A DNA stretch of 64,000 nt from Tatumella terrea (lineage in GTDB: Bacteria > Pseudomonadota > Gammaproteobacteria > Enterobacterales > Enterobacteriaceae), in the NCBI RefSeq assembly GCF_039523755.1, contig NZ_BAAAFX010000002.1:186001-250000 (forward strand), in the 5' to 3' direction. The notes under the pieces were generated by a model. It was not told where the DNA came from. It worked only from the letters and a program-made list of their open reading frames with translations, and made no database searches. Of the stretch, positions 18,603-27,332 are shown piece after piece. Numbering within the stretch: the stretch's first letter is position 1; every line of letters begins with the position of its first letter. The position numbers and the translations under genes are program-made.

Positions 18603-18624
18603 CCGGGCGAGGAGACTCGCCCGG
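18603..18624. terminator. hairpin between convergent mpl and darP
   Basis: CCGGGCGA and TCGCCCGG form an 8-bp perfect stem around GGAGAC. T-runs are weak on both sides. Confidence 0.5.
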
Positions 18625-18633
18625 TCTGAACGC

Positions 18634-19179
18634 TTATTCTGCTTCTGCCAGCTCACGCAGATACTGAAAGATTAACCGCGCAGATTTTGGCGCTTTGTTT
18701 GTCGCCTTCTCTTTTTGTGCGTTGCGGATAAAACTCCGTAGCTGCTGCCGGTCAGCGGCCGGGTAGAGGTTAATGACTTCAGCGATAGCATCATCACCTT
18801 GCTCAATTAACCGGTCACGGATCCCTTCCAGCTTATGGAATAACGCGACCTGCTGATTATGGCGGTTTTTCAGCTTATCCAGCGCCTGGCGGATAGGCTC
18901 GACATCGCGGGAGCGTAACAGCTTACCGATCAGCTGGATCTGCCGGCGGCGGGCTTCTTTCTTAATACGCTGCGCCAGTTCAATCGCTTCACGTAATTGC
19001 TCATCCAGCGGTATACGCTCCAGAGAACTCTTACTCAGGTCGATAAGCTCGGCTCCGAGGCGTTTCAGTTCTTCGGCGTCACGCTTTATCTCACTTTTAC
19101 TGACCCAGATAATCTCATCATCTTCATCTTCTAGCGGGTCCGGCTCGTGGTCGAGCCACTCTTCGGGTTGTTTTGTCAT
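18634..19179 (-). CDS. darP: dual-action ribosome maturation protein DarP (YjgA)
   Basis: The 181-residue DUF615 protein (MTKQPEEWLDHEPDPLEDEDDEIIWVSKSE at its N-terminus, all-helical after) matches E. coli YjgA/DarP. It binds late pre-50S particles and promotes maturation of the peptidyl transferase centre. The acidic N-terminal tail and the five-helix body are visible. The mpl-darP-pmbA arrangement is the same as in E. coli, with pmbA divergent. Confidence 0.93.
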   Translation of the reverse strand: MTKQPEEWLDHEPDPLEDEDDEIIWVSKSEIKRDAEELKRLGAELIDLSKSSLERIPLDEQLREAIELAQRIKKEARRRQIQLIGKLLRSRDVEPIRQALDKLKNRHNQQVALFHKLEGIRDRLIEQGDDAIAEVINLYPAADRQQLRSFIRNAQKEKATNKAPKSARLIFQYLRELAEAE

Positions 19180-19293
19180 TATCTGGCTCCTGAAAAAAGA
19201 GGCTAATGCTAACAGGTTACAGGGTGACTGCGAAATTGTTCTCTGACTCTGATAGACTGATTATATTCATACATAAGAGTAGACGGCAGATCG

Positions 19294-20634
19294 ATGAACG
19301 TATCAACTCAGGTTGCAGAACAACGTAAAGTACTGGAACAGGCAGTTTCTCACGCGCTTGAACTGGCGAAAGCCACCACCGATGGCGCGGAAGTCGCAGT
19401 AAGTAAAACGACGGGACTCAGCGTCAGTACCCGCTATGGCGAGGTGGAAAATGTTGAATTCAATAGCGATGGTGCGTTAGGGATCACCGTTTACCTGCAA
19501 CAGCGTAAAGGCAGCGCTTCTTCGACTGACCTTAGCCCGGAAGCTATTCAGCGGACGGTGCAGGCAGCGGTAGATATTGCACGTTATACCTCACCGGACC
19601 CTTATGCCGGTGTCGCAGAAAAAGATCTGCTGGCCTGGAATCCGCCCGATCTGGACCTGTTCCACCCGCTGGACATCGGGGTTGACCGTGCGATTGAACT
19701 GGCGGCAGAAGCCGAGCAGAGTGCCTTACAGGCGGATAAACGCATTGTGAATACCGAAGGTGGCAGTTTCAACACCCATGCCAGTATTCGCGTATTCGGT
19801 AACAGCCACGGTCTGCTGAACAGCTATTGCAGCAGCCGTCACGGCATTTCCGGCAGCGTAATTGCGGAGCAGGACGGGCATATGGAACGTAACTATGCCT
19901 ACACCGCGGCCCGTGACTTTGCCGATTTGAAATCTGCGCAATGGGTCGGCGAAGAGTGCGCGCGCCGTACACTTGCCCGCCTGGCCCCGCGTAAACTGGC
20001 GACCATGAAAGCGCCGGTGATCTTTGCCTCCGAAGTGGCGACAGGATTATTTGGTCATCTGGTGGGAGCGATCAGTGGCGGCAGTGTCTACCGCAAATCC
20101 ACTTTCCTGCTCGACTCACTGGGGAAAGAAATTTTTCCGCACTGGCTGACGATTGAAGAACGACCGCACATACTGAAAGGCGTGGCTTCCACGCCGTTTG
20201 ACAGTGAAGGTGTCACGACCCGCGACCGGACGATTATTGATCACGGTGTCTTACAGCAATGGCTGCTGACCAGTTATTCGGCCAGGAAACTGGGGCTGCA
20301 CAGCACAGGACATGCCGGTGGCATCCATAACTGGCGTATCGCCGGTCAGGGACATTCCTTTGACCAGCTACTGAAACAGATGGGCACCGGGCTGGTGGTG
20401 ACTGAACTGATGGGGCAAGGGGTCAGTGCCATGACCGGAGACTACTCCCGTGGCGCTTCCGGCTTCTGGGTAGAAAATGGCGAAATCCAGTATCCGGTCA
20501 GTGAAATCACCATTGCCGGGAATCTGCAGGATATGTGGAAGAATATCGTCACCGTGGGTGATGATATCGAAACCCGCAGTAATATTCAGTGTGGTTCCGT
20601 TCTGTTACCGGAAATGAAAATCGCCGGTCAGTAG
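19294..20634 (+). CDS. pmbA: metalloprotease subunit PmbA (TldE)
   Basis: The 446-residue protein matches E. coli PmbA throughout, including SVSTRYGEVENVEFNSDGALGITVY near residue 45, GLFGHLVGAISGGSVYRKSTF near 250, and the C-terminus EMKIAGQ. PmbA/TldE is the non-catalytic partner of TldD and lacks the HExxH zinc motif, as expected. The TldD-TldE complex matures microcin B17 and helps degrade CcdA. It is followed by a GC-rich hairpin and then cybC. Confidence 0.95.
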   Translation: MNVSTQVAEQRKVLEQAVSHALELAKATTDGAEVAVSKTTGLSVSTRYGEVENVEFNSDGALGITVYLQQRKGSASSTDLSPEAIQRTVQAAVDIARYTSPDPYAGVAEKDLLAWNPPDLDLFHPLDIGVDRAIELAAEAEQSALQADKRIVNTEGGSFNTHASIRVFGNSHGLLNSYCSSRHGISGSVIAEQDGHMERNYAYTAARDFADLKSAQWVGEECARRTLARLAPRKLATMKAPVIFASEVATGLFGHLVGAISGGSVYRKSTFLLDSLGKEIFPHWLTIEERPHILKGVASTPFDSEGVTTRDRTIIDHGVLQQWLLTSYSARKLGLHSTGHAGGIHNWRIAGQGHSFDQLLKQMGTGLVVTELMGQGVSAMTGDYSRGASGFWVENGEIQYPVSEITIAGNLQDMWKNIVTVGDDIETRSNIQCGSVLLPEMKIAGQ

Positions 20635-20660
20635 ACCCGACAGTAAAATAATATAAGAAA

Positions 20661-20685
20661 GGGGCCGCTATCGCGGCCCCGTTTA
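20661..20685 (+). terminator. terminator-like hairpin after pmbA
   Basis: GGGGCCGC and GCGGCCCC form an 8-bp stem with loop TATC, followed by only GTTTA. It may reduce read-through into cybC. Confidence 0.55.
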
Positions 20686-20701
20686 CCGTAAGGAGTGAGC
20701 A

Positions 20702-21088
20702 ATGCGTCTGTCTTCAGTGGTGGTTCTCACCGCATCATTAATATGCTTCCCGCTCATCGCCAATGCGCTGCCCCTCGAGCAGGACATGGATATTCTGGGT
20801 TCTGAACTGGTCACCGTACAGAACGCCGGTAATGCTCAGGAGATGCATCAGTCGCTGGAAAAAATGCGTCATGCCGCAGAAGATGCCAGAACAGGAACCC
20901 CGTATACTTTGCAGGGTCAGGCCGCTGACAGTGAAAATATGAAGGCCTACCGTGCCGGCATTGACCAGTTGATTGCACAAATTAATGTTGTGGATGCACT
21001 GGCGGTGAAAAATAAATTACCGGAAGCCAAAGCCGCGGCTAAGAAGCTGATTGATATCCGCAATCAGAACCACCGCAAGTTCCGCTAA
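20702..21088 (+). CDS. cybC: soluble periplasmic cytochrome b562
   Basis: The 128-residue precursor has a Sec signal peptide (cleavage near ANA at residue 22) and a four-helix-bundle mature domain of about 106 residues. The two haem ligands of cytochrome b562 are both present: a methionine in LEQDMDIL at the start of helix 1, and a histidine in RNQNHRKFR at the very end. The protein is a periplasmic b-type electron carrier with no assigned physiological partner. It follows pmbA by 67 bp, as in E. coli strains that keep an intact cybC. Confidence 0.9.
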   Translation: MRLSSVVVLTASLICFPLIANALPLEQDMDILGSELVTVQNAGNAQEMHQSLEKMRHAAEDARTGTPYTLQGQAADSENMKAYRAGIDQLIAQINVVDALAVKNKLPEAKAAAKKLIDIRNQNHRKFR

Positions 21089-21089
21089 T

Positions 21090-21131
21090 CACGGAGCCAC
21101 CACAGCACCCCTGTTGCCCGTGGTGGCCGTG
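21090..21131. terminator. long hairpin between cybC and the sulfur cluster
   Basis: CACGG-A-GCCACCAC pairs with GTGGTGGC-CGTG (one bulge) around a 16-base loop. There is no clear T-run. It separates convergent transcription units. Confidence 0.5.
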
Positions 21132-21149
21132 AAACGGGGGCGCGGTTTC

Positions 21150-21932
21150 TCAGTGGCGATCGTCCGCCTCTAACCAACGTACCAGTGCGTCCCAGTGCTT
21201 CTGAGTGACCGGATCATTGCCGTCGCTGAACCGTGCAGACTGCTCCCGGACTTTTTCTATTGCCTGTCGTGGCGCCGGCAGAATATTATCCCGTCCCCCG
21301 GCCAGTGCGGCTATCTGGATATTACAGGCCCTCTCAAGGACATGCAGATGACGGAAAGCCTGAGCGATATTCTTACCGGCCGCCAGCAGCCCGTGATTAC
21401 GCAGGATCATCACATCGCTCTCCCCTAAGTCACGAACCAGTCGCTGCTGTTCATCCAGGTCCAGGGCGACCCCTTCGTAATCGTGATAAGTGATGCGGGA
21501 ATAGAAACTGAGCGCATGCTGGGACAGCGGCAATAAACCGTCCCGCTGAGCGGAAACGGCGGCACCGTCCCGGGTATGGGTATGCAGGATCACTTTCAGG
21601 TCCGGTCTTGCCCGGTGAATAGCACTGTGGATCACATATCCTGCCTGATTGATCCCAAGCCCGGTCGGGTCATCGATAATATGACCGTCTACATCGATTT
21701 TGGTCAGGTTTTCCGGGGTGATCTCCTCAAACAGCAGCCCGTAGGGATTAATCAGGAAGTGTTCCTCCTCGCCCGGCACCCTGGCAGAGAAATGGGTATA
21801 AATGTGGTCGGTGAATTTCAGCTTTGCTGCCAGGCGGTAGGCCAGGGACAGATCGCGGCGAATACGTGCTTCTTCTGCAGACCAGCGACTATGCTGGCCA
21901 GGCGCTGGGCGGACTAATATTTCTGTACTCAT
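21150..21932 (-). CDS. class II aldolase/adducin family protein
   Basis: The 260-residue protein has the class II aldolase fold of L-fuculose-phosphate aldolase relatives. Its zinc-binding histidine pair is visible in LHTHTRDG (about residue 119) and a later conserved block in LRNHGLLAAGKNI (about 182). The N-terminal segment YTHFSAR is also typical. Such proteins cleave or decarboxylate small sugar or keto-acid phosphates, but the substrate cannot be told from sequence. It lies 21 bp after the ABC ATPase gene, with AGGAG before the ATG, so it is probably the last gene of the sulfur-cluster transcript. Its role with the transporter is inferred only from position. Confidence 0.8.
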   Translation of the reverse strand: MSTEILVRPAPGQHSRWSAEEARIRRDLSLAYRLAAKLKFTDHIYTHFSARVPGEEEHFLINPYGLLFEEITPENLTKIDVDGHIIDDPTGLGINQAGYVIHSAIHRARPDLKVILHTHTRDGAAVSAQRDGLLPLSQHALSFYSRITYHDYEGVALDLDEQQRLVRDLGESDVMILRNHGLLAAGKNIAQAFRHLHVLERACNIQIAALAGGRDNILPAPRQAIEKVREQSARFSDGNDPVTQKHWDALVRWLEADDRH

Positions 21933-21953
21933 TACAACTCCTGTTTTTCAGGG

Positions 21954-22739
21954 TTACCAGTCTGTTCCCTGGCCGAGCAGGGCCAGGATCTCCTGCCGTT
22001 GTTTCACCAGCAAGGGGGAATCGCGATGGCGCGGGAAAGGGGCGGGATTATGGAATTCCGCCAGGATCCGGGCAGGCCGGGGGGAGAACACCACGACGCG
22101 GTGACTCAGTAATAACGCCTCTTCAATATCGTGGGTCACCAGTACGCTGGTATACCCCTGACTTTGCCACAAGGTAATCAGCTCACTCTGCATCCGGATA
22201 CGGGTCAGCGAGTCGAGTTTACCCAGCGGTTCGTCCAGCAGTAACAGGCGCGGTTCATTCAGCAGTGCTCTGGCCAGCGCGGCGCGCTGTGCCATTCCGC
22301 CGGATAACTGTGCCGGCCAGGCCTGAGCAAACTCCTGTAAGCCGATGCGTGAAATTAACCGATCTGCCTGAGGGCCTAACCCTTTCAGTCCCCGGGCCTG
22401 CGGCCCCAGTAAGACATTCTGTCTGACCGTCAGCCAGGGATAGAGTGTCGGGTCCTGAAAGACCAGGATCCTGTCCGGCCCCGGGGCGGTTACCGGTTGC
22501 CCGTCAGCCAGCAGTTGCCCCGCCTGTAAGGGCTCCAGACCGGCCAGCAGACGTAACAGCGTCGATTTACCGCAACCCGACGGACCCAGCAAGGCCACAC
22601 TCTCGCCCGGCGCTATTTGCAGGCTGACATTGTCCAGTACCGGCAACTGCTTATCTTTCAGAGTGAAACGGTGACTGATATTCTTCAGGCGAATGGCCAG
22701 CCCGTCAGCATCCGCTATGTTTTGTGCCGCATTTACCAT
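21954..22739 (-). CDS. ABC transporter ATP-binding protein, SsuB/TauB type
   Basis: The start at 22739 (MVNAAQNIADADG) is preferred over the longer frame to 22874 because it overlaps the permease stop, a usual coupled arrangement. The 261-residue protein has Walker A (GPSGCGKST), the Q-loop (VFQDPTLYPW), the ABC signature (LSGGMAQR), Walker B (LLLLDEPLG) and the switch histidine (VTHDIEEA). These features place it with nitrate/sulfonate/taurine importers. It should energise the permease encoded immediately upstream. Confidence 0.9.
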   Translation of the reverse strand: MVNAAQNIADADGLAIRLKNISHRFTLKDKQLPVLDNVSLQIAPGESVALLGPSGCGKSTLLRLLAGLEPLQAGQLLADGQPVTAPGPDRILVFQDPTLYPWLTVRQNVLLGPQARGLKGLGPQADRLISRIGLQEFAQAWPAQLSGGMAQRAALARALLNEPRLLLLDEPLGKLDSLTRIRMQSELITLWQSQGYTSVLVTHDIEEALLLSHRVVVFSPRPARILAEFHNPAPFPRHRDSPLLVKQRQEILALLGQGTDW

Positions 22740-23731
22740 TTCATCGTTCCTTTTTGCCAGCGTAACACCCGGTTTCTGACTAAAAACAGCAGGCTTATCA
22801 ACCCGGAGCAGAGCAGGGCCATCAGCAGTAAGGCTGCATACATATTGGGATAGGCCGCCCAGCCCTGGGCCCACTGCAGGTAGAAGCCAATTCCCGATTT
22901 AACGCCGACCATTTCGGCCACAATCAGTACTGAGAACGACGCCCCCAGCCCCATAAATAAACCGACAAACACACTGGGCAACGCCGCAGGAATAGCCACG
23001 CGTAAGATGAGAAAGCGGGAGTTTCCGCCCAGTGTTCTTGCCACGTCATACCAGGAGGTATCGATAGCCGCGACGCCGGACCAGGTCAGCACCGTGACCG
23101 GAAACCAGGTGGCCAGGGCAATCAGAAACACGCTGGCATCGTGACTGGTCGGGAACAGAAAAAAGCACAGCGGTAACAGGGCAGTCGCCGGTAACGGCCC
23201 CAGAATGCGCAGTAAGGGATGCATCCAGTAGCCAACCCGTGGAGACCAGCCGATAGCGAGGCCCGCAATAAATCCGGCCAGGGTTCCCAGCACCACCCCA
23301 CTCAGTAATAACGACAATGAGTGATAAAGACTGTCGAACAGCCGTGGCCAGTCATCGTGAAAGACCTGGATCAACGCCTGTGGCGGAGCAAAAAAAGGTA
23401 CCGGCAGGATCAGCAATTTCGCGGTTAACAGCTGCCAGGCACTGAGTAATACCGGTAAGGCAATCAGCCAGGCACCTGCGTATTTCAGACGCGGGAGATG
23501 CAACGACCACTGGCGAAATGTGAGCGACAGGATCAGTAACAGCAGGGCGATGCCGGCATGACATTCTGCCCAGAGTTGAGAGTAGGGCCACAGCCTGCTG
23601 CCGTCCGGCCAGTATTGTGTGATGGCGGCCGAAGCGAGCCAGGCACCGGCGGCGATGACCCCCTGTGCCCACAGCGGCGGCAATAGCCGTGCGGGCCTGT
23701 CGAACACCGCCTCAGGCGAAGACATTTGCAT
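22733..23731 (-). CDS. ABC transporter permease, SsuC/TauC type with N-terminal extension
   Basis: The ATG at 23731 has GGAGAG 5 bases upstream and overlaps the end of the binding-protein gene by 20 bp. At 332 residues it is about 70 longer than E. coli SsuC. The extra N-terminal part has two more hydrophobic segments (about residues 20-40 and 60-75) before the usual BPD-type domain. The EAA-like cytoplasmic loop is seen in DVARTLGGNSRFLILRVAIPAALP (about residue 225), and the last segment includes SGLISLLFLV. It should form the channel for the substrate delivered by the adjacent binding protein. Confidence 0.88.
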   Translation of the reverse strand: MQMSSPEAVFDRPARLLPPLWAQGVIAAGAWLASAAITQYWPDGSRLWPYSQLWAECHAGIALLLLILSLTFRQWSLHLPRLKYAGAWLIALPVLLSAWQLLTAKLLILPVPFFAPPQALIQVFHDDWPRLFDSLYHSLSLLLSGVVLGTLAGFIAGLAIGWSPRVGYWMHPLLRILGPLPATALLPLCFFLFPTSHDASVFLIALATWFPVTVLTWSGVAAIDTSWYDVARTLGGNSRFLILRVAIPAALPSVFVGLFMGLGASFSVLIVAEMVGVKSGIGFYLQWAQGWAAYPNMYAALLLMALLCSGLISLLFLVRNRVLRWQKGTMKW

Positions 23732-24803
23732 AGATACTCTCCGCAAACTGATGAGGATTGACTGACGCACTGATCACCTGTACCCGCTGCAGATCGGTGA
23801 CGTATTGAGTCATTTCGTTCACAAAGGCCTGGCCGACCGCGTGGTGGCTATGGGCCTGACTCATTAAAATCGCGGACACTTCCTGCGGAGTCGTATTCAG
23901 GGCATGCGCCATGAATTCCGTGCCCACTTTTTGAGGATTTGTGGCTGCAAAGCTATGAGCATCCAGCAACGCCTGGGTGAGTGCCGCCGCTGCCTGTTTA
24001 TGTTTCCGCACCAGGGCACCGCTGACACCAATAACGCAGCAGCTCAGATGCGCGTATTCACCGCTCATATTACTGGCCAGCAGATGATATTTTCCGGTAT
24101 CCAGTAACCGGGTACTGAAAGGTTCACTGCCACTGATGGCGGCTATCTCGCCTTTATCCAGGGCCTGGCTCATCAGGTCTGCAGGATAGACTTTCCATTC
24201 GACCTCTGTAATGGGATCGATACCGTGATTGTTCAGTAAAATGGCAAAGAAATTCTTGTCCGGCCCGGCCATATCGGTGACGCCGATAGCCTTGCCTTTC
24301 AGGCTTGCCAGCGAGGTATACGGCGAATGATTGGCGGTGATCAGACTCAGGCAACCGCCGTGGGTGCCGGCGGTCAGTTTGACATCAAACCCCTGCTCCA
24401 GAGCTTTAAGCCAGCGTAACGCCATGCCAATACCGGCATCGGCTTTACCGGTCGCAATCGCCTGCAGCAGAACATCGGTCGAATTACCAAAATTAACGAA
24501 TTCAACATCCAGATTATATTTACTGAACAGATTCTGTTGCTGAGCGACGGTAACCGGCGCGATACAGATAGCGCTCTGATTGATGGCCAGCTTCAGTTTA
24601 AAAGGTTCGGCCAGCCGCAGTGATGAGGTATCGGTCTGTCCGCCGGGCGTATTATCGGCCGTTTGTATCCTGTCTGCCATGCCGGGCATGGCACCGGCAC
24701 TGTCTGCCCATAACGGGGCGGAGAACCCGCCGAGCAGCGAGGTCGCAGCCACACCGGAGCCGAGCGTCAGAAAACGTCTGCGGGAGAGTACGGAAGAGCG
24801 CAT
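23712..24803 (-). CDS. ABC transporter substrate-binding protein (NMT1/SsuA-like), Tat-exported
   Basis: The 363-residue protein begins MRSSVLSRRRFLTLGSGVAATSLLG, with a clear twin-arginine motif (SRRRFLTLG), so it is probably exported folded. The mature domain has the NMT1/SsuA type II binding-protein fold (GKADAGIGMALRWLKALEQ near residue 117, LKGKAIGVTDMAGPDKNFFA near 167). Family members bind sulfonates, nitrate or thiamine precursors; the ligand is unknown here. AGGAAC precedes the ATG. It is the first gene of a binding protein-permease-ATPase-aldolase run and lies 103 bp after the monooxygenase pair. Confidence 0.87.
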   Translation of the reverse strand: MRSSVLSRRRFLTLGSGVAATSLLGGFSAPLWADSAGAMPGMADRIQTADNTPGGQTDTSSLRLAEPFKLKLAINQSAICIAPVTVAQQQNLFSKYNLDVEFVNFGNSTDVLLQAIATGKADAGIGMALRWLKALEQGFDVKLTAGTHGGCLSLITANHSPYTSLASLKGKAIGVTDMAGPDKNFFAILLNNHGIDPITEVEWKVYPADLMSQALDKGEIAAISGSEPFSTRLLDTGKYHLLASNMSGEYAHLSCCVIGVSGALVRKHKQAAAALTQALLDAHSFAATNPQKVGTEFMAHALNTTPQEVSAILMSQAHSHHAVGQAFVNEMTQYVTDLQRVQVISASVNPHQFAESIYANVFA

Positions 24804-24906
24804 AAGTCAGTTCCTTTTCATCATTCCCCTGTCCGGGGAGAAAGAGTGAGTCACAAAAGTATTTGTCCGGCTCTGATCATCCGGCCGGGAGTGGCGGCAG
24901 AGAGGG

Positions 24907-26088
24907 TCAGGGCAGACCTGCCTCCAGCCGTTGCCGGCCGGCACTTAGCCAGGCACTGTCCTGTTGCGGTGTATGTACCCGGCCACATAAAACGTTCCGG
25001 TAATGTCGTTCCAGCGGGTTACGTCTCGTCAGCCCGTAATTTCCTGATAACCTGAGCGCCAGGTCGACAACCGTGATCGCATTATCTGTGATAGTGTTTT
25101 TAGCCAGCCCGGCCCCGACCGTGGTGAAGCCTTCCGCCGCCGCCCGTTCCAGCAGCGTGCTGTTCACCAGTAACAGCGATTCCATCTCTCCGGTCTGTTC
25201 CTGAATCCTCGGCAGCGTCGCCAGGGGTTTTCCGGTCCCCGACGGAATGCGTTGTTGCAGCCACCCGGCCAGCCAGTCGGTAGCGGCACGGGCTATTCCG
25301 TCGTAAATAGCCGCCAGCAGGGCAGTATTGGCATTCGCTGAGAGCGCTGCCGCCCGGTCATCGGCAGGTGGCTGATGGCCCAACGGGCTGACGGCGGCGG
25401 CATAGCTGAGTGGCACAGTGACCTCCTTCAGGATCACTTCATGGCTGCCCGTGCCGCGCATCCCCAGGTGATCCCAGCTGGGAATAATGCGGATGCCGGG
25501 GGCCGATTTCGGCACCAGCCAGCTTCCGACCAGTGGAGGCTCATCGTCACTGCGGGCCCATACCGCCAGCCAGTGCAGGCCTTCAATACCGGTGGTGTAT
25601 AATTTATGGCCATTCAGGACCCAGCCGGTGGCCGTCCGTCTGGCCAGGGTCTGCGGCAGTCCCCCGCGTGCCGGAGATCCGAGTTCCGGTTCGACCCGCA
25701 GGCTGTTGATCAATGCCCCCTCCGTCACGGCGGTTTCACTCACCTGACGGACCAGGCTGGCAGGCCAGTTTGCGGGCTGACGCAGACGTAAATGGTGCAG
25801 GTAATGCATGCAGACAATCAGCGCGGTTGAAGGCTCAGCCAGGGCAATCGCACGGATCACCGCCTGCAGGGCCGGCAATGAAGCACCGCCACCGCCATAA
25901 TGCGAGGCCGTCGCCAGTGACAGCAGCCCTTGCTGACGTAACCACGCCAGATTCTGATGCGGGAAAGCCCCCGTCCTGTCGGTCTGCTCTGCGTTTTCCG
26001 CCATCGCCTGCGTGATGGCCGCGGCGGGGATAACGCCAGGTGGATGCCCGTTGATCTGTGGCGCACTCTGCTGATTAACCTCAGGCAC
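24907..26088 (-). CDS. acyl-CoA dehydrogenase-fold oxidoreductase (DszC/SfnC-like)
   Basis: I prefer the GTG at 26088, which has GGAGG 8 bases upstream and overlaps the stop of the preceding gene; a GTG at 26121 would add 11 Arg/Ser-rich residues. The 393-residue protein has the acyl-CoA dehydrogenase layout. An N-terminal helical domain contains LRQQGLLSLATASHYGG; a middle beta-domain contains GWVLNGHKLYTTGIEGL and WDHLGMRGTGSHEVILKEV; a C-terminal helical domain contains LSGNYGLTRRNPLERHYRNV. The family includes DszC and SfnC-like flavin-dependent monooxygenases of organosulfur metabolism. Coupling to an SsuD-like gene supports that reading over fatty acid oxidation. The substrate is unknown. 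Confidence 0.82.
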   Translation of the reverse strand: MPEVNQQSAPQINGHPPGVIPAAAITQAMAENAEQTDRTGAFPHQNLAWLRQQGLLSLATASHYGGGGASLPALQAVIRAIALAEPSTALIVCMHYLHHLRLRQPANWPASLVRQVSETAVTEGALINSLRVEPELGSPARGGLPQTLARRTATGWVLNGHKLYTTGIEGLHWLAVWARSDDEPPLVGSWLVPKSAPGIRIIPSWDHLGMRGTGSHEVILKEVTVPLSYAAAVSPLGHQPPADDRAAALSANANTALLAAIYDGIARAATDWLAGWLQQRIPSGTGKPLATLPRIQEQTGEMESLLLVNSTLLERAAAEGFTTVGAGLAKNTITDNAITVVDLALRLSGNYGLTRRNPLERHYRNVLCGRVHTPQQDSAWLSAGRQRLEAGLP

Positions 26089-27184
26089 GTTGGCGTACCT
26101 CCTGCTCCTGCTCCTGCTCACGGCGGGCTACTTTTTCCCGGGTGAGCGGTATTAAGGCCTTACCGTAATCAACGGCATCGTTGAGGGGATCAAAACCACG
26201 GATAAGAAAGTGACGGACACCGAGGTCGTAGTAGTCGAGCAGGGCATCCGCAACCTGCTCCGGTGTACCGACTAGTGCCGTAGAGTTCTGGCCCCCTCCG
26301 ACCAGTCGGGCGATCCCTGTCCACAGTCGTTTGTCGACAACCTCTCCGGACTCCGCAATAGCCCGCAGCCGTTGTGCCCCGATACTCTGTGGTTTGTTAT
26401 CCCGTTTCAGCGGTCCGCTGTGACGCTGACGTTCGGTCGCCACCGCGAGGATGTGATCGGCCTTTGCCCAGGCCGCCTCTTCCGTATCGGCGATAATCGG
26501 ACGAAATGACACGCTGAAACCGACGGTCCGTCCATGGCGTGCGGCTTCAGCACGGACACGTTCGATGGTCTCTTGTGTCCCGGCCAGCGATTCCCCCCAC
26601 AGGGCGTACACATCCGCATGCTTACCGGCGACCCGGATAGCCGCTTCGGAGGAGCCCCCAAAAAATACCGGCACAGGGTGCTCAGCCGGAGGACGGATCG
26701 CCGAGACGGCCTGTTCTGCCTGATAAAAATCGTTACGGATATCGAGAGGTTTCTCACTGGTCCAGATATCACGGACCACTTGCAGGAAAGCCTCTGAACG
26801 GGCATAGCGCTGGTCATGATCCAGATAATCACCATCACGGCGCTGTTCGGCATCACTGCCACCGCTGATGATATGAACCGCCAGACGGTGATTGAGTAAC
26901 TGATGCAGGGTGGCAAATTTGCGGGCAGCCAGTGTCGGCGAGACAAAACCGGGACGATGAGCTAACAGAAATTTAATTTTTTCCGTCGACAAGCCGGCGA
27001 GTGCGGCGACCAGAAAGCCATCCGGCTGGTCAGAGGCATGGGCGACCAGCAGACGGTCAAACCCTGCGGCTTCATGGGCCCTGGCAATACGCGTGATGTA
27101 ATCAGCATCAAATACCGGACCGGAGGGAGGGAGGGTTTCTGAAGCCAGGCGATGGCTGATCATACCGATAAACTCAATGCTCAT
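26081..27184 (-). CDS. LLM-class FMNH2-dependent monooxygenase, SsuD-like
   Basis: The 367-residue luciferase-like protein resembles alkanesulfonate monooxygenase SsuD along its length. Matching blocks are FLLAHRPGFVSPTLAARKFATL near residue 72, the DGDYLDHDQRYARSEAF region near 120, PVFFGGSSEAAI near 170, and the C-terminal ALVGTPEQVADALLDYYDLG. SsuD cleaves C-S bonds of alkanesulfonates with oxygen and reduced FMN to release sulfite. No flavin reductase (SsuE) gene is visible nearby, so FMNH2 must come from elsewhere. It opens a two-gene unit with the DszC/SfnC-like gene. A run of Glu-Gln repeats near the C-terminus reflects a GAGCAG-type DNA repeat. Confidence 0.87.
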   Translation of the reverse strand: MSIEFIGMISHRLASETLPPSGPVFDADYITRIARAHEAAGFDRLLVAHASDQPDGFLVAALAGLSTEKIKFLLAHRPGFVSPTLAARKFATLHQLLNHRLAVHIISGGSDAEQRRDGDYLDHDQRYARSEAFLQVVRDIWTSEKPLDIRNDFYQAEQAVSAIRPPAEHPVPVFFGGSSEAAIRVAGKHADVYALWGESLAGTQETIERVRAEAARHGRTVGFSVSFRPIIADTEEAAWAKADHILAVATERQRHSGPLKRDNKPQSIGAQRLRAIAESGEVVDKRLWTGIARLVGGGQNSTALVGTPEQVADALLDYYDLGVRHFLIRGFDPLNDAVDYGKALIPLTREKVARREQEQEQEVRQRA

Positions 27185-27273
27185 AATGGGTTCCCGTGCG
27201 TCATGGTCATATCAGGCACGCTCCTGTCAGGGGCGCGTATTTTTTATACTGTAAAACGGCGGCTAATATGATC

Positions 27274-27306
27274 AAAATTCATTTTTAACATTAGTTACTA
27301 TGCTTA
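27274..27306 (-). promoter_or_regulatory. 33-bp motif upstream of the SsuD-like gene, candidate LysR operator
   Basis: AAAATTCATTTTTAAC... at this position matches 27 of 33 bases of a block at 28358-28390 upstream of the second binding-protein gene. It lies about 90 bp before the monooxygenase start. Both copies are AT-rich and partly palindromic, as LysR-type sites usually are. Confidence 0.6.
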
Positions 27307-27332
27307 TTTGATATAACAGGCTCCAGACCTTC

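Noticed and set aside
24907..26088. Fatty acid beta-oxidation acyl-CoA dehydrogenase
   Set aside because: Its fold fits, but its coupling to an SsuD-like gene and the absence of other beta-oxidation genes make an organosulfur oxygenase more likely.
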